Below are positions 23,077 through 34,881 of a DNA stretch of 64,000 nucleotides, in pieces. A program made the translations under genes and the position numbers. Location: positions 3,782,001 to 3,846,000 of the forward strand of contig NC_066310.1 of assembly GCF_905404315.1 (NCBI RefSeq), written 5' to 3'. Position 1 is the first letter of the stretch, and the number at the start of each line of letters is the position of its first letter. The notes under the pieces were generated by a model. It did no database searches. It worked only from the letters and a program-made list of their open reading frames with translations, and was not told where the DNA came from. Origin of the DNA: Leptidea sinapis. Its lineage: Eukaryota; Arthropoda; Insecta; Lepidoptera; Pieridae.

Positions 23077-24072
23077 TTGAAAAGGGAAGAAAAATACTTG
23101 CTTTGGTCCCAGAACCCAATCAATCATCAAATGATGAGGAAAATTCGGAGTGAATTTGGCAATATTATTTTTCAAAAGCACTTCAGTAATGGATGTTCAC
23201 CGAATCCTTCGCTTCAAAATCTTCACTTACTTTCTGATGGTGAATGTGACCTTGCAAAAGTGCCAACGATATTTGATTCCGGCCCTTCAGTGCCAGCACA
23301 ACCACTTATTGGAACCATCCAATAAGTGGTTGTGCTGGTACTGAAGTCCCTGAACTAATCAGCTCAAGATTCTCTTCTTTCATCCATTCCTCCGTCACCA
23401 AAAGACCTAGGATTAACCGAATTTTACCTGTTACACCTAAGCCATCGCCACGTACAGTAGTAGCTTCACCGTCATCATCCAACATAAAGAATACGCATTC
23501 TAAACAGCCAGAATTTGCTGTTAAAGACCAGCGCCCATAAAAAGGAAGTATTTAAATTTCTATTGGATAAACAAGAAACTTGAACAAGAGGCCGAAACGC
23601 CAGTTGGTCTGCTGTCATCCGTCCTGAAATCATCATGCACTGCAACGCGCACATGGGAGGTGTAGATCTTACGAACATGTTGCTTGCCCTCTACAGAACT
23701 GCAATGAAAAGTCGTAGCAAATATTTGTCAATATTTTCACAGATCTTGGATATGTGTGTAAATAACGGCTGGATTTTATATATTATCATGTACAATACAA
23801 GGGCTACTGAATTCTGGGAGACAACGACTATGAAACAAATCTGATTTTATGCCACCAACACCAAAGAAAACCATCAAAAAACCTCGTACTGCAAAGCCAA
23901 CTACTACGTCAGATTTGATGGATATAATCATTTTCCGACATTTGGGATCAAGGGTCGATGCAAACCTTGCATAAAAGGGCAGACCAAGGTCTTGTGCATG
24001 AAGTGTGGTATGAGACCATACTTACTGGACGTCAGAAATAGTTTTTTTAATTTCCATAGCAAGCATACCTAA
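23077..24072 (+). pseudogene. piggyBac-type transposase relic
   Basis: From about 23600 the sequence carries broken but clear piggyBac transposase hallmarks. There is a piece ending NAHMGGVDLTNMLLALYRT, then KSRSKYLSIFSQILD...NNGWILY. After about 100 damaged bases comes the cysteine-rich C terminus (GRCKPCIKG, VLCMKCGMRPYL, then FFNFHSKHT and stop at 24072). Several frameshifts and stops separate the pieces. The upstream part (from about 23077) has no secure match. TTAA target sites were not established. Confidence 0.8.
23285..23346. repeat. 29-bp near-perfect hairpin
   Basis: Left arm 23285-23313 starts CTTCAGTGCCAGCACAACC. The right arm 23318-23346 is its reverse complement with one mismatch, around the loop ACCA. 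It lies within the N-terminal side of the piggyBac relic. Confidence 0.9.
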
Positions 24073-24339
24073 GGAAATCTCATTTTGTCATATTGTTTCT
24101 CAGAGAAGCTTTTAAATTTTTGTTTATTTTATTGGTTTGTCAACAGAAATGAAATGAAAATAAAAAGCCTTTTATTAATTAAAATAAATAAATTTATAAA
24201 TTAAAAAACTTATTATAAATATTATTGCTAGTATCCTTAACTTAAGCCTAATATTAGAAGAATTAAAAAAGTGAAAAAGTATAATGCTAGTAAGTTTTAT
24301 CTATTTCTGAATAATTAATATTTTAATCAGAATTATGGG

Positions 24340-24480
24340 CCCCTCTCTGGGTGAAGGCCTCCTCCATTTTCTTCCATACCGTACGGTCTTTGCCCAATAT
24401 TAGCCAGTCTTTTCCAGCGTATTCCATTATATCATCATCATGATGAGCAGTCGGATTGAGGATTGTTTTCTTATTTATCT
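24340..24480 (-). repeat. Small LINE-derived repeat
   Basis: 'gtgaaggcctcctccattttcttccata' and 'tatcatcatcatgatga' resemble the 3' part of CR1/RTE-type repeats common in Lepidoptera ('aaaggcctcc' block, compare 60575-60890). Weak. Confidence 0.4.
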
Positions 24481-24554
24481 TAAAACAATTGTGTTCTTAT
24501 TGTATTATCATATTAAGTACTTTCCACGTGTAATTGTTTTTTAATCAGTTTACA

Positions 24555-25045
24555 AAAGGTTACAACGAAATCACTCAGGTGCTAAAACTTCTGAGACGCC
24601 TTGATTGTAAAGAACTACCATGCCTTTGTTATTATTATATATCCCGTGTATACGCTCGCTGTTAGTCTAAATCGGCTGCACATACCTCGGGCTTCCAATG
24701 CGTTCGGTGAAAGAACAACAGCTTACATATTTCCTAGACTGATTAATAAACCGCCACGTGACTTGATCGACTCGTTGACAGAGACTAATTCAAAACAGAA
24801 CTTAAAAAAATACTTTTTAAGACTTGACTGACCACCGATCAACTTATCATGCTTAACAATTATTTGTATCAACTACTTTTACTTTAACTTTAGTTTCTAA
24901 AGATTGTGTTACTATCTTTCTTTTGTTAATTTAACTCTGTTGTTGTAGACTAAATTCAGCAATTGTACAAACCTCAGTGGTTTTTATTGTTTTGAAACCT
25001 CCATGTAAAATTTGTTTTTATTAATAAATAAATAATTTTAAAATA
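24555..25045 (+). pseudogene. LINE C-terminal fragment (jockey-like)
   Basis: The frame from about 24640 encodes LHIPRASNAFGERTTAYIFP and RLINKPPRDLIDSL, ending at 24831, typical of the C terminus of jockey-like LINE proteins. It is followed by a 3' UTR and A-rich tail 'ttaataaataaataa'. 5' truncated. Confidence 0.72.
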
Positions 25046-25461
25046 ATATATTATTCGAACGTGTGTGTGCCTTTAGTTTTGGATTACATTATTTCAAGCG
25101 AATTTTAGTTTCAGTTCTAACTGCATGAGGTATGCATATCATTCGTAATCAAACTTCAAAATTGATTGGAATATTTAATTACCTATTGAATGTTAAAATT
25201 AGAAATATAATTCACTCGCCAAAAATAACCAACAAAAATGTAATAGATGGAGTTTGATAATTTTTTCTTATATATTCATATAACGCTTATTCTTTATAAC
25301 GAACGAGTCTTTATAGCACTATTCGTGCTTGGACTGTTTATACTCGCTAATAAAGAGTACACTGTATATTATTATTTAATATTGAAGTAAATATCGTGAA
25401 GTATATTATCTTTATCAAAGTCCTCCTATACTTATAACACAGGTGACTAATAATATATTTA

Positions 25462-25724
25462 CGGCCTTACAAATAAACTTGGTATAAAGTTATAACTCAT
25501 GATAAACAAAGAAAATGCAAAATGTTTACAATATCGTTGACAACACTGTCGATACAATGATAATTCTGAAGTTTTCCGAATGACAAGCTGCCTTGCAAAT
25601 AAACACGGGAAACGTTATACGTCCGAACAAACCATTCGAAAGCAGAATATCTATTTGTAAACATTTTACATATTCTTGGTTTATGCTTAGTTATAACTTT
25701 ATGCCAATTTTATTTGTTAGGCCG
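25462..25724. mobile_element. PIF/Harbinger-like MITE
   Basis: 263 bp with terminal inverted repeats of about 70 bp (25462-25531 and 25654-25724, roughly 86 percent identical), starting CGGCCTTACAAATAAA. Flanked by TTA on both sides (25459-25461 and 25725-25727), fitting the TWA duplication of Harbinger elements. The core also holds a diverged partial copy of the terminal sequence (GCCTTGCAAATAAAC). Confidence 0.8.
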
Positions 25725-25727
25725 TTA

Positions 25728-26455
25728 GTATATAAATATAATATGTTTGTAAGATTTCATTAATAATTTTATCACAAACTGGGTGTTGAAGATATTTAGA
25801 ATAATATATAATAATGATAATATAATATTCATCATGTGAAGTTTGTAAACCGGGTCAGTCAGGATAACTCTTCTCACCTAAAGGCCGTTTTTAACCTATC
25901 TATCCTTAGTTTAACTTACCAGACGTAGACAAATCTATCTTTTTACGCTTACTCACATTTCAATAACCTATTGACATAAAGTTTTGCATATAACTTGCAA
26001 CTATATTGGACATAACAATGGATAGATAAGATCTAGTCATTAAACGGTGACAGCAATGTATCCGTAAGAGTACGTTATTGAAAACGGCTGTTTTGTTCTG
26101 TCCTTCGATTTTGTTCTCTGCCTTTATCGATGTGTTGCACTGGTTGTGTGTAGCATGAGTTGTGACACAAAAATAACTGAATTATCCTGACTTACCCTAT
26201 AATAAGAGTATTATATGCTAAAATGGGAAAAAAATTAAAAACATATATCCAAAATATGAAATTAATATTAAATAGTTTTTAAATAATCAATATAAAACAA
26301 GTTTTACAGAGTGATCCTTGCTTAAAAACGTGACTGCAAGGAACAATTATCTTCTAAACATTTACCCTAAAAATTTGGTAAACCTAGTGGAAGACCGAAA
26401 CATAACATCTTAAACGGAAATGAGAGTTTTATAAGTAGGTATTTATAAATAAAAT
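25728..26455. other. Intergenic DNA downstream of the carboxylesterase
   Basis: AT-rich with no recognised gene or repeat. It should contain the esterase 3' UTR. No canonical AATAAA was found close to the stop on the minus strand. Confidence 0.4.
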
Positions 26456-26624
26456 TTATAACTTGTAGTATTTTTCATAGAGTTCCTTAAACAACTTCAT
26501 TCTCTCCGGGTATAGTTCGTGCTTCATTGTCAACTTGTCATCAATATACAGATAAGCCTGCCCTGGTTCGGCAAATGGCTCCCATATAGTGGTTATTACG
26601 TCATCAGTCTTTGGCGTTGGATTG
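26456..26624 (-). CDS. Carboxylesterase exon 3 (C terminus)
   Basis: 169 nt after acceptor TATTACAG. It encodes NPTPKTDDVITTIWEPF, then YLYIDDKLTMK and the end FKELYEKYYKL before TAA. The NPTP...W.P...YL.IDD pattern is the usual C-terminal end of insect carboxylesterases, and the phase fits exon 2 exactly. Confidence 0.93.
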
Positions 26625-29600
26625 CTGTAATAGAAATAGCGTCTTAGAAATATTACTTACATTTAATATCAATATCACGGACAGCTTAGCATTATCACAA
26701 TAAAAGATGATCTAAGACTCATGGACGAGTAAAAAATAAGGAGTCCGTGTCACCTATATAACAGTGAAGCATCAAAACAAGCCGGTTAAATGTAAATACA
26801 TAGCCCCACGCTTACACTAATATAAGCCGATCAGCCGCCATTATGACTTCTGCCATCGTCTGTGACGGACAGTACAGACATTCAGTGTGGCCAGTAAATA
26901 AACAGGGACTTTACCCGAAAAATTGGGTAATCCATGTAATGGGGTTCTAAGTAGATAAAACATTATCTGTTCAAAGATGCAGAGATTTAAGATAACAGAT
27001 ATGTTTTAACCGATATTTCTTTAATTAATGTGGAACACTACTTCAATACGAGTATCGTTCTCATCTTTGATCTGGTGCATCAAAGTATCACTTCTAAACA
27101 TTAAATAGCGTGCAACGCAGAGCTACTCGAATTGTCGGGGATCCAGTACTCTGTGAAAATTTCCATCACTGATGTATTTACCTAGCAACCAAATCACTAT
27201 AAGGCACATAGTTATTTGTACTCTAAAAATGTACTTATTTGATACCACGTCAGTGGCAAACAAACGAATTTAAAAATGAATTTTGTGTAGGTGTTGTTAA
27301 AAATAAGAAATGTAAGCAGGTCATTTTTTATCAGTTAGAATTAAGATACTGCAAACAAGACAGACACAAGTGAACCTGTTTATTATGTAATTTTATAATT
27401 AAATGCCTGCGATATTTATTTTAAATTTAGGAAACAATCTGACTATCAGAAATGAGAAATTCGGAGGAACAAGTAATGTGGCTACTGGTTTAGTGCCAAT
27501 AACTTATTGTTAAATAATCATAAAACCAAATATATTAAATTCATCGCGCCAAATGTCAAAAATGTAGATGCGAATATTTTATTAAATGGGGAGGTGGTAA
27601 AACCAGTGGAATCTGCTATATTTCTTGGCATTACTCTTGATTCCAAATTGCAGTGGGGCCCCCATATTGAAGGATTGGCGAATAGGCTTAGTTCTGCAGC
27701 ATATGCGGTTAAGAAAATTATACGGTTAACTGACAAAGATACGGCAAGATTAGTATATTTTAGTTATTTTCATAGTATTATGTCCTATGGTATATTGTTA
27801 TGGGGCAGTGCGGCCGATATTAATACTATCTTTGTGCTGCAGAAGAGGGCTATTCGCGCGATTTATAACCTAGGTCCTAAAGAATCATTAAGAGAAAAAT
27901 TTAAAGAAATAAACATTCTGACTGTTGCTTCTCAATACATTTTCGATGATGTTTTGTATGTTCATAAGCACTGAGGAATTTTCTAGAAACTGTGACATTC
28001 ATAATGTTAACACGAGGAACAAACATAAACTTGTTATGCCTACTACTCGGTTGGGTCGAGTTAGTAAGTCTTTTGTTGGGCGATGTATATGCTTCTACAA
28101 TATGATCCCAGAAAATGTACAAAACAAATGTGTTACGAAATGTAAAAGAATTGTTAAAAAACTTTTGTGTGGGAAAGGTTATTATAGCATGAACGATTTT
28201 CTTAATGACACCACGGACTGGGAATAAAGCGAACACCCTCAGGCTCTTTAATTATAAACGTTTATTGTACGATATTACATTGTAATCCATATTTAATATT
28301 AAAAAAAAAAGCCCGCTGAGTTTCTTGCGCCCATTCTTCTCAGGTCTGAGGCAGTCTCTTTTGAATGGGTGGTAGATTTTGACGTTCAATGTGATTTTAA
28401 ATCCTATTTTGAATAAAAATATTTGAATTTGAATAAAATACTATGACTAATAAGGGGACATAATTTGTGTTACTGGTATCCCCCATAACTGCACACACAC
28501 TAGTGGTGCTTCACTTGTTAACACCGCGCGGAGTCCTACTTTTTTTACTCGTCCGTGATAAGACTAGCATTTGTGATACAAATGTCTTGCCGGCCCCATG
28601 ATATAGGAACATGCTTAATACAAAATATTATGAGACATGAAAACAATTTGATTATATCTTATATCTGTAAACTAGAAAATCTTGTAAATATATATAATCT
28701 GAATCTCGGAAACGGCTCCAACGATTTTCATAAAAAAATTAATGTAGGGAATTTCGTGGGCTATAAATCGATCTAGATTCAATTTAAAAAAAATGTAGTT
28801 TTATCCGTGTTTAAATGAGGAATAGCTAGAATAACATTAGAATAGAAAGGTGAATTTCGCCACTATATACAAGACTATAATAGCTCAGATGGGACATTGG
28901 GTGATCCGGAAAGCAGAAGACGGTTCGAATCCAGATGACCTATTAGTTTTTTTTTTGTTCAAGTTTTGTACATTATTAAAAATACAAGCAAGGCTCGGTC
29001 GTCCGGATATTATATTATCTTTTTATAAGTCGGAGGCTTTTTTGCTCAGAGTGCCGACTAGGTTACAGCATCGCCATTTCCGCCGTGAAATAAAAGTTAG
29101 ATAGAAATATAAAAATGTAACGTAAATACGAAGTAAATTCTTCGTGTAAATTTTGTGTTTTTGAAAATCGAGCGAACGGCAAATATAAATAAATACCAGA
29201 CAGAGAGAGATTATATTTGGTCAGTGAGCTATATGACTTATAGACCCTGAAAATAGCTTCGTTTTTGCCCAGATTATTTCGGGATTGTGGAAGAATTTTC
29301 CGAAATAGAAACAGGATTGTCAATTAAGCACAAGTTTTTACTGAACCAAGATGATAGACATCGTAAGTAATAGAGCCATAAAAAGCTATAAAAAACTTAC
29401 TGGTCCTACTAGAGTAAAAATGTATTTGAAGTCTGCACATATTTCCTATTTAAACTAAATCAATAAAAATAATTTATTTCTCTATTAATTAGGTACTAGT
29501 TAGCAAAACTATATTTTAATATAATGAGACAAGCAATATTATGTTCACGACGTTTCATAATATTATAATGTTGTGCCTCTTATGATTCTGAAAACCCATA

Positions 29601-32600
29601 ATATTGAGCAGCACTGCTCTTCATACATAAATAGCAGTACTGGCACCCGTCCAGCCAACATCCTGAGCAATGAGTAAAAGAGCCTCCTACCAGTAAATAA
29701 AACAACACAAAATACTATGTCTAAAAGCTGGGACAAGGTAGATGCCTCCTGCCAGAGATAGAAAAGATTTACTATCTCAATAATTAGGGATAATGAAAAG
29801 TCCTTGTTTCTTTTATACTCGCAATAGCACTGACAGTCTCATGAACGGTCAATTCAAACATCTATTCGCCAATTCATCTATTATTGAATAAGGCATCGTA
29901 ATTCACCATGTACATATCAGTTGAATGAAGCACGTTATTTTATTGTGTAAAAATCATATCTTATATCAAACCTTACACTTACCCAAACTTGGCAAAATTT
30001 GTCCACAATTGACAAAGCCTATTCCTAATTAACATATCAGTTTCTGATAAAGGATCGGTGAGGATTGCACTCTTCACTAAATAACCAATTTCATCACCAT
30101 GAGAGGCCCCTTTTCTATCAATGCTCATTTTCTTCTTCAAAAAATTCAAATTACCGTCATATGCAAAATCATAGAAATATACTGGAGAATTGTTCTTGGC
30201 AATTAACATAGTTGAAACAAACACTCCACCCAAAAAATCAACATCACCCAAGAAATCAATTGCATAGGAATCTGGATCAATATATTTACTTTCTGTTTCC
30301 ATATAAAGAGACTTTAATCTTGCGTTTTCTGTTTCTGTGCTATCACCAAAGTCAAATGGTAAATGAGAGGTGAACTTTTTTTCTTTTTTCAGTTTTTCTA
30401 GCAATGGTGTACCAAGTGGAATTAATAAAAGTCCTTCGCGGTCGCAACAACCAGCCATGTAAGGAACTTTAGTGAATTCACCATTAGAGAGCATTTCGTA
30501 AGTTGATTTACTGATGAATGGTTCCCAATCACCTGGGCTCTCGACAGTTGGTACAAAGCTGAAATTAATACCTCCTCTCCAAACGTCAATAGCCAAACCC
30601 AACATGGTTGTAATAATCAGATCATTTGTTGATAAACTCTTTAGATATTTCAGAAGCTCATCATCATCTGTAATTATTTTATTTTTCAATACTGGCAACT
30701 TTGCGGCAATTTTCTTGATATTTGAAGTTTGAGCCCAGGGTAATAATGAAGAGCCCGACTGAGCAATTACTTTATGGAATAAGCCTTTAGCCATTGGAGA
30801 AAGCATTAAATACTCTACTGATGCACCACCAGCACTTATGCCGAATATTGTAACATTCTCAGGGTTGCCACCGAACTCTTTGATATTCTTTTGTATCCAT
30901 TTCAGGGCTTGTACCTGATCTTTCAGGCCCATATTTCCTGGAGCATCTGATCGGTCTAAACACAAAAATCCAAGTATACCAAGCCTATAGTTTAAACTAA
31001 CAACAACAACATCTTTCTCAACCAAAAAATCCGGTCCATGTATTGAATCATCAGTGCCATTTCCAAACAAAAATACTCCTCCATGGAAAAATACCATAAC
31101 AGGCAACAAATCGTCATTAGAATTTGGTAATTTTGGTGAAGAGATATTTAAATATAGACAATCTTCATCCCCTACTACTGTCTTTGTTGCTCTGTCTAGT
31201 TGAGCACAGATGTTTGAGTTTTTGGTGGCATCCCTAACTCCCTCCCAAGGTTCTGATGGTAATGGTGCCTAAAATGTTAAAGTTATCATTACACAACATT
31301 TCAGTAGCCTTTTTTATTGTATATTAGAACTACTTAAATTAGTATTCGCATTTCTACAATTATCATTTTATGGTGATAAATATAAAGCAATCACACATTG
31401 ATATAATTTAATTTTTGGATTGTCTTTTTTAACCTGCTTAGAAACAGAGCTTTGAGCTCTTTGTTAAACAATATCTTTTTTGTGCTCATAGAAAGTTTGT
31501 GCAGAAAAGTGTACTAATATAAATATCTGTCTGAATGTTTTTTGAGTCATTCATGGTAATATTATATAAAATATTGATTATTTGCGAATATATTATATTG
31601 TATAGATTATTTTTACGGTTTTTAAATGAATTTTTTTGTCTAATAAGAATTGTAAAAATACAAGTTAAGTAAAAGGAAAGAATTTTATGACTTTGAATTC
31701 AGTTTTAATTGCTAAATGTACAATAGAAGGGTTTTAGGAATTTAACGCATTAACTGCTATTCCCAGTAAGATATTTTAATATTATTGCTGTCTGTAGATT
31801 TTTTTTTATTAAAGTTTAAAGAGCATACAAGGCCTTTTATGTCCAAAACTCATGTCTTGCTGTGATAAATCATTACTACCAAAATTTTTTATGGTACGCA
31901 TCACTTGATATAAAGTGATCATCGCCGCGCACGTCTTTTTAAAACACCAGGGGAATCACAGGAGCGTTGCCGGGATTTTAGAAATGTGCGCGCTTTTTTA
32001 ATGTTACCCATGTCGTTTCGTCCTGGAAATACCGTACAAGGAAGCTCATTCCACAGCTTTGTAGTACGTGGAAGAAAGCTCCTTGAAAACCGTACTGTGG
32101 AGGATATCCTAATTTGTGGCGTGTTATGCGGCAGGAATCAGGTGAAACAGCTCTTTGGAACACTCCCCGTGATAAATGCGGTAGAAGATACACAATGAAG
32201 TGACGTCTCTACGCAACGCCAAGTAATCCAGGCGTTCACAGAGCACTGGGTCTCCGGCAATTCGAACTGCTCTGCGCTGCACGCGGTCAAATCCATCGAG
32301 CTGATACTAGGATGCACTAGGCCGACAGACAGCTATAGGCCTGTAGTTTGCATTATATTTTTACTTGGTTGTCTTATTCTATATCTTTTCTAAATAACAT
32401 AATTTATTCTCAAAAAATTTAAGTAATATACCTTTGATGTAATAAATTATAATATAATTTTAATAAAGGCGTGTTGACGAACATTATATGAATACATCAC
32501 ACATTTTTAATTGCTAAGTTGATATTATGTTGTTTTTATTGAACCGTTTTATTAGTTAATCTTAGGTCACTATTTAAAGATAGCAGATAACCTTTAGCAA

Positions 32601-33189
32601 CTAAAATTGTTGGGGTTCAGATTATGTAGGACATTTCCAATCCATTATAATTTTTAGATTTGACGAAAGTGAACTAATTCAAATAATAATCATTAAACGT
32701 AAAGTATAAATTAAATAAAACATGTTTTATAAGTAAATTTATCGAATTAGGCTTAAAGGCCGGCAACGCTCTTGTGATTCCTCTGGTGTTGCAAGAGAAC
32801 GTGGGCAGCGGTGATCACTTAACACCAGGTGACCCGTACGCTCCTTTGTCCTCCTATTCCATAAAAAAAAATTGCGGAAATCCATAATTATACAAATGAT
32901 TTAAGTTTTCTTTAGTGTTAATTCAAACAAATATTGGCGGAATTAACACTAAAGAAAATTTAAATCATTTGTATGTTTTATTAGTATTTAAATGTACTAG
33001 AAGTCTACAGAAAAATTGTTCCATTCGTAATTTATTATATAAAAACAGAATACTCACAGCAAATCTAAGTTCATCGATTGGTGGCTTTGCGTAGGGTATT
33101 CCTTTGAACACGAAAAACTTTTTTCCGCTTTCAGTCTCTGTTATATAGCCTTGTAGTTTACCCTCCGAAACAATAATAGGAGACGCCAT
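26456..33189 (-). CDS. Carboxylesterase (insect alpha-esterase type), three exons, complete
   Basis: Joining 33058-33189, 29983-31268 and 26456-26624 on the minus strand gives 1587 nt, 528 codons plus stop, in one frame through two GT-AG introns. Start ATG at 33189 has A at -3 and G at +4. The product is an alpha/beta-hydrolase of carboxylesterase type B. It shows an FKGIPYAKPP start, EDCLYLN, oxyanion-hole HGG (106-108), nucleophile motif GISAGG with Ser189, acid Glu322 in DREG, and His434 in SHGDE. It lacks a signal peptide and an ER-retention end, which suggests a cytosolic enzyme hydrolysing carboxylic esters (diet, odorant or xenobiotic). Length is normal for insect alpha-esterases (about 530 aa). 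Odd point: Ile instead of the usual Glu before the nucleophile Ser. Physiological substrate unknown. Confidence 0.94.
26720..28557 (-). mobile_element. MITE-type element split by a LINE, in esterase intron 2
   Basis: Both ends match the intact element at 42603-42975. The 26720 end reads CATGGACGAGTAAAAAATA, and the 28557 end is the reverse complement of CACGGACGAGTAAAAAAAG. The flanks are an imperfect 8-bp duplication (CTAAGACT, 26712-26719; ATAAGACT, 28558-28565). The interior is filled mostly by a LINE fragment and about 500 bases of unassigned DNA, including a 50-base family A LINE piece near 27105-27155. Confidence 0.78.
27460..28440 (+). pseudogene. 5'-truncated jockey/R1-like LINE
   Basis: Encodes the thumb and C-terminal region of a LINE protein: WFSANNLLLNNHKTKYIKF, FLGITLDSKLQWGPHI, then YGILLWGSA and KRAIRAIYNL. 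A single-base frameshift near 27973 separates this from NVNTRNKHKLVMPTTRLG, CFYNMIPENVQ and the end at 28227. A 3' UTR ('gtttcttgcgcccattcttctc') and a TTTGAATTTGAATA tail follow. The YADD catalytic part is lost. Confidence 0.85.
28670..29015 (+). repeat. Repeat with tRNA-like module, copy 1
   Basis: Contains an A-box-like TAGCTCAGATGG (28881-28892) and B box GGTTCGAATCC (28922-28932), 41 bases apart, three fewer than in the other copies. It begins near 'aatctgaatctcgg' and ends near 'aaggctcggtcgtccggata'. Copies: 54630-54890 and 61708-62060. Located in esterase intron 2. Confidence 0.75.
29016..29982 (-). other. Remainder of carboxylesterase intron 2
   Basis: No recognised repeat or ORF. 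Ends at the exon 2 donor (GTAAGTG on the minus strand, 29976-29982). Confidence 0.5.
29983..31268 (-). CDS. Carboxylesterase exon 2
   Basis: 1286 nt, preceded by an acceptor ending TTTTAG and followed by donor GTAAGTG. It carries the oxyanion hole, the nucleophile, the acid and the His of the triad. The 376-codon frame from 31109 is only part of it, since codons upstream of 31109 (APLPSEPWEGVRDA ...) are also exonic. Confidence 0.94.
31885..32306 (-). mobile_element. Family A LINE 3' fragment in esterase intron 1
   Basis: On the minus strand it runs from DRVQRRAVRI and the LRRDV region to the LWNELP region and the 3' end (plus strand 'ttttttatggtacgc'). One of the longer copies in the window. 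Frameshifted. Confidence 0.82.
32752..32872 (+). mobile_element. Family A LINE, 3' terminal fragment
   Basis: 'ttaaaggccggcaacgctc' to 'cctcctattccataaaaaaa' only. It is in opposite orientation to the copy at 31885-32306 in the same intron. Confidence 0.85.
32891..32973. repeat. 34-bp near-perfect hairpin in esterase intron 1
   Basis: Left arm 32891-32924 begins TACAAATGATTTAAG. Right arm 32940-32973 is its reverse complement with one mismatch. The loop is 15 nt. It would fold in the esterase pre-mRNA. Confidence 0.9.
33058..33189 (-). CDS. Carboxylesterase exon 1
   Basis: 132 nt, 44 codons (MASPIIVSEGKLQGY ... LRFA), ending in phase 0 before the donor GTGAGTA. Intron 1 runs 31269-33057 and holds two family A LINE fragments and a long hairpin. 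Confidence 0.93.
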
Positions 33190-33934
33190 TTTTCACTACC
33201 ACCTAACCTATGTTTAACTTATGTTGTAAACAATATATATTTATCAATCTTATGTAAATAATTATGGGATTAAATAAATAAATAATTAACAATATTTTAC
33301 AACGGCGAAATTTTTAAATTTCAAAATTCAAATCTCAATGAGAATGACATCTCACTCAACGACCTGTGACAAAGTGAGTTTCAGTTGTGTTGGAGTGAGG
33401 CGCATTTATCTTAAAATATACAACAGTAAGTTTTGTGATATCATATTGTATCTGTTAAATAATAAAATTCAAAATTCATAAATCTCAATCACTATCTACA
33501 CTAAAACAACTCATTAACAATTAAAAACTGTCCGTGTTATCTGTTATTTTATCTTCGTGTCTCGCTCGCACCCGCTTGATTAAGTCTTGCTAAAGTGAGA
33601 AGCACCTAGTATTACTAATCGAAAATTCAAATTTTTGTCTTGTCTACAAGATGACTTAGCACGTATATAACATGAAAGGTATTTTCTTTGTTTAACGCGA
33701 GTATTTGTCATAGTTTTAGTCAAACTTCAACAAATACTAAATTTGACTCATTTCATCTGCAGTCCCCCCTGAAAACGAAATCTGGAAAGGTCTTGAAACG
33801 TCGGGTTAACTAAAATAATAATAAACATGTAACTTTTACGCAAAAAACTAATTTAAAAACACAGTTACTATTACACGCGTCTTAAAAGTGTTTTATTTAA
33901 ACATTAAAAGTGACAACTATATTATCTTATATAG

Positions 33935-33935
<1 letters not shown>
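33190..33935. other. 5' flank of the carboxylesterase gene
   Basis: Should hold the 5' UTR and promoter of the minus-strand esterase. No TATA box or other element can be defended in this AT-rich DNA. Confidence 0.4.

Positions 33936-33937
<2 letters not shown>

Positions 33938-33984
<47 letters not shown>
33938..33984. repeat. (AT)n microsatellite
   Basis: About 47 bases of pure AT dinucleotide, with 'tagaaca' on both sides. Confidence 0.95.
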
Positions 33985-33987
<3 letters not shown>

Positions 33988-34880
33988 CAGAAAACAAAGT
34001 TGAACTATTACTTCGTCCAGTAGTTATTTAAAATAAAAAGATCAAATATATTCTATTACATGCATATAATTATCAATCGCCTTGACCTTGCTTTGAAAAA
34101 TGAATGGTTGTTAATTAATAACAGATATTTGCACCTGTTAATATGGCTTAACAATAAACACATTATCAAATTAACCTGTTATAACCATAAGACTTAGTAT
34201 ACTACCGAAATAGACGAACCCTGTGTGAAATTGAGATAACTATCTGTACATAAAAACCTAGGTGTGACAAAGAGACGGTATAGATGAAGACCATGACACC
34301 GTTTTCAAACAATATATTGACCATTAGTCTCCTGTCAAATTGAACCGTGCCTTAATTTTACTGTTTTATCGTTATTTTTCTGTGTTTAAAGGATATTAAT
34401 AAAAAAATATAATGTTCTCGTTAGTTTTATATTGAGTTGTTACACATAGCAAATATCCAAGTAAAGAATCATTTCATAGGTAGATACCGATTCTTCAATA
34501 CTACTTTCGTGATGTTTATTTTCGTAGAACATATGCATTAAAATACTAAATATTACAGTTTATATATGCAGTAAACACTCTATTTTCCTAAGATCCTCCT
34601 TTAAGAAGATATGTGTTACATAATAAAATATTGGAAACGTGAATATGACACCATTTGTCAAAGGGGCTTAACCAAACTTAAGCAAAATACTACACGCTTC
34701 ACTAACTCACTAACACATCTATATAACTAGCACACAAGAACATTTTAAATTTAGCCTTGCGATAATGAGGAGAGTTTTTGTCTATTACGCTAGTATACTA
34801 AGTTCATCTCCACCCATGCTTTAAATCCTCAATTGACGATTCTAAAACAGTTTGCTTATTGCCAACATTCAAACACCCCA
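33985..34880. other. Non-coding DNA, nothing recognised
   Basis: AT-rich. No ORF or repeat recognised. Confidence 0.4.
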
Positions 34881-34881
34881 T

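Noticed and set aside
31110..31268. Esterase beginning at 31109 as a shorter intronless gene
   Set aside because: The upstream 53 codons carry conserved esterase residues and join to exon 1 in frame through a proper intron. Exon 3 likewise completes the C terminus.
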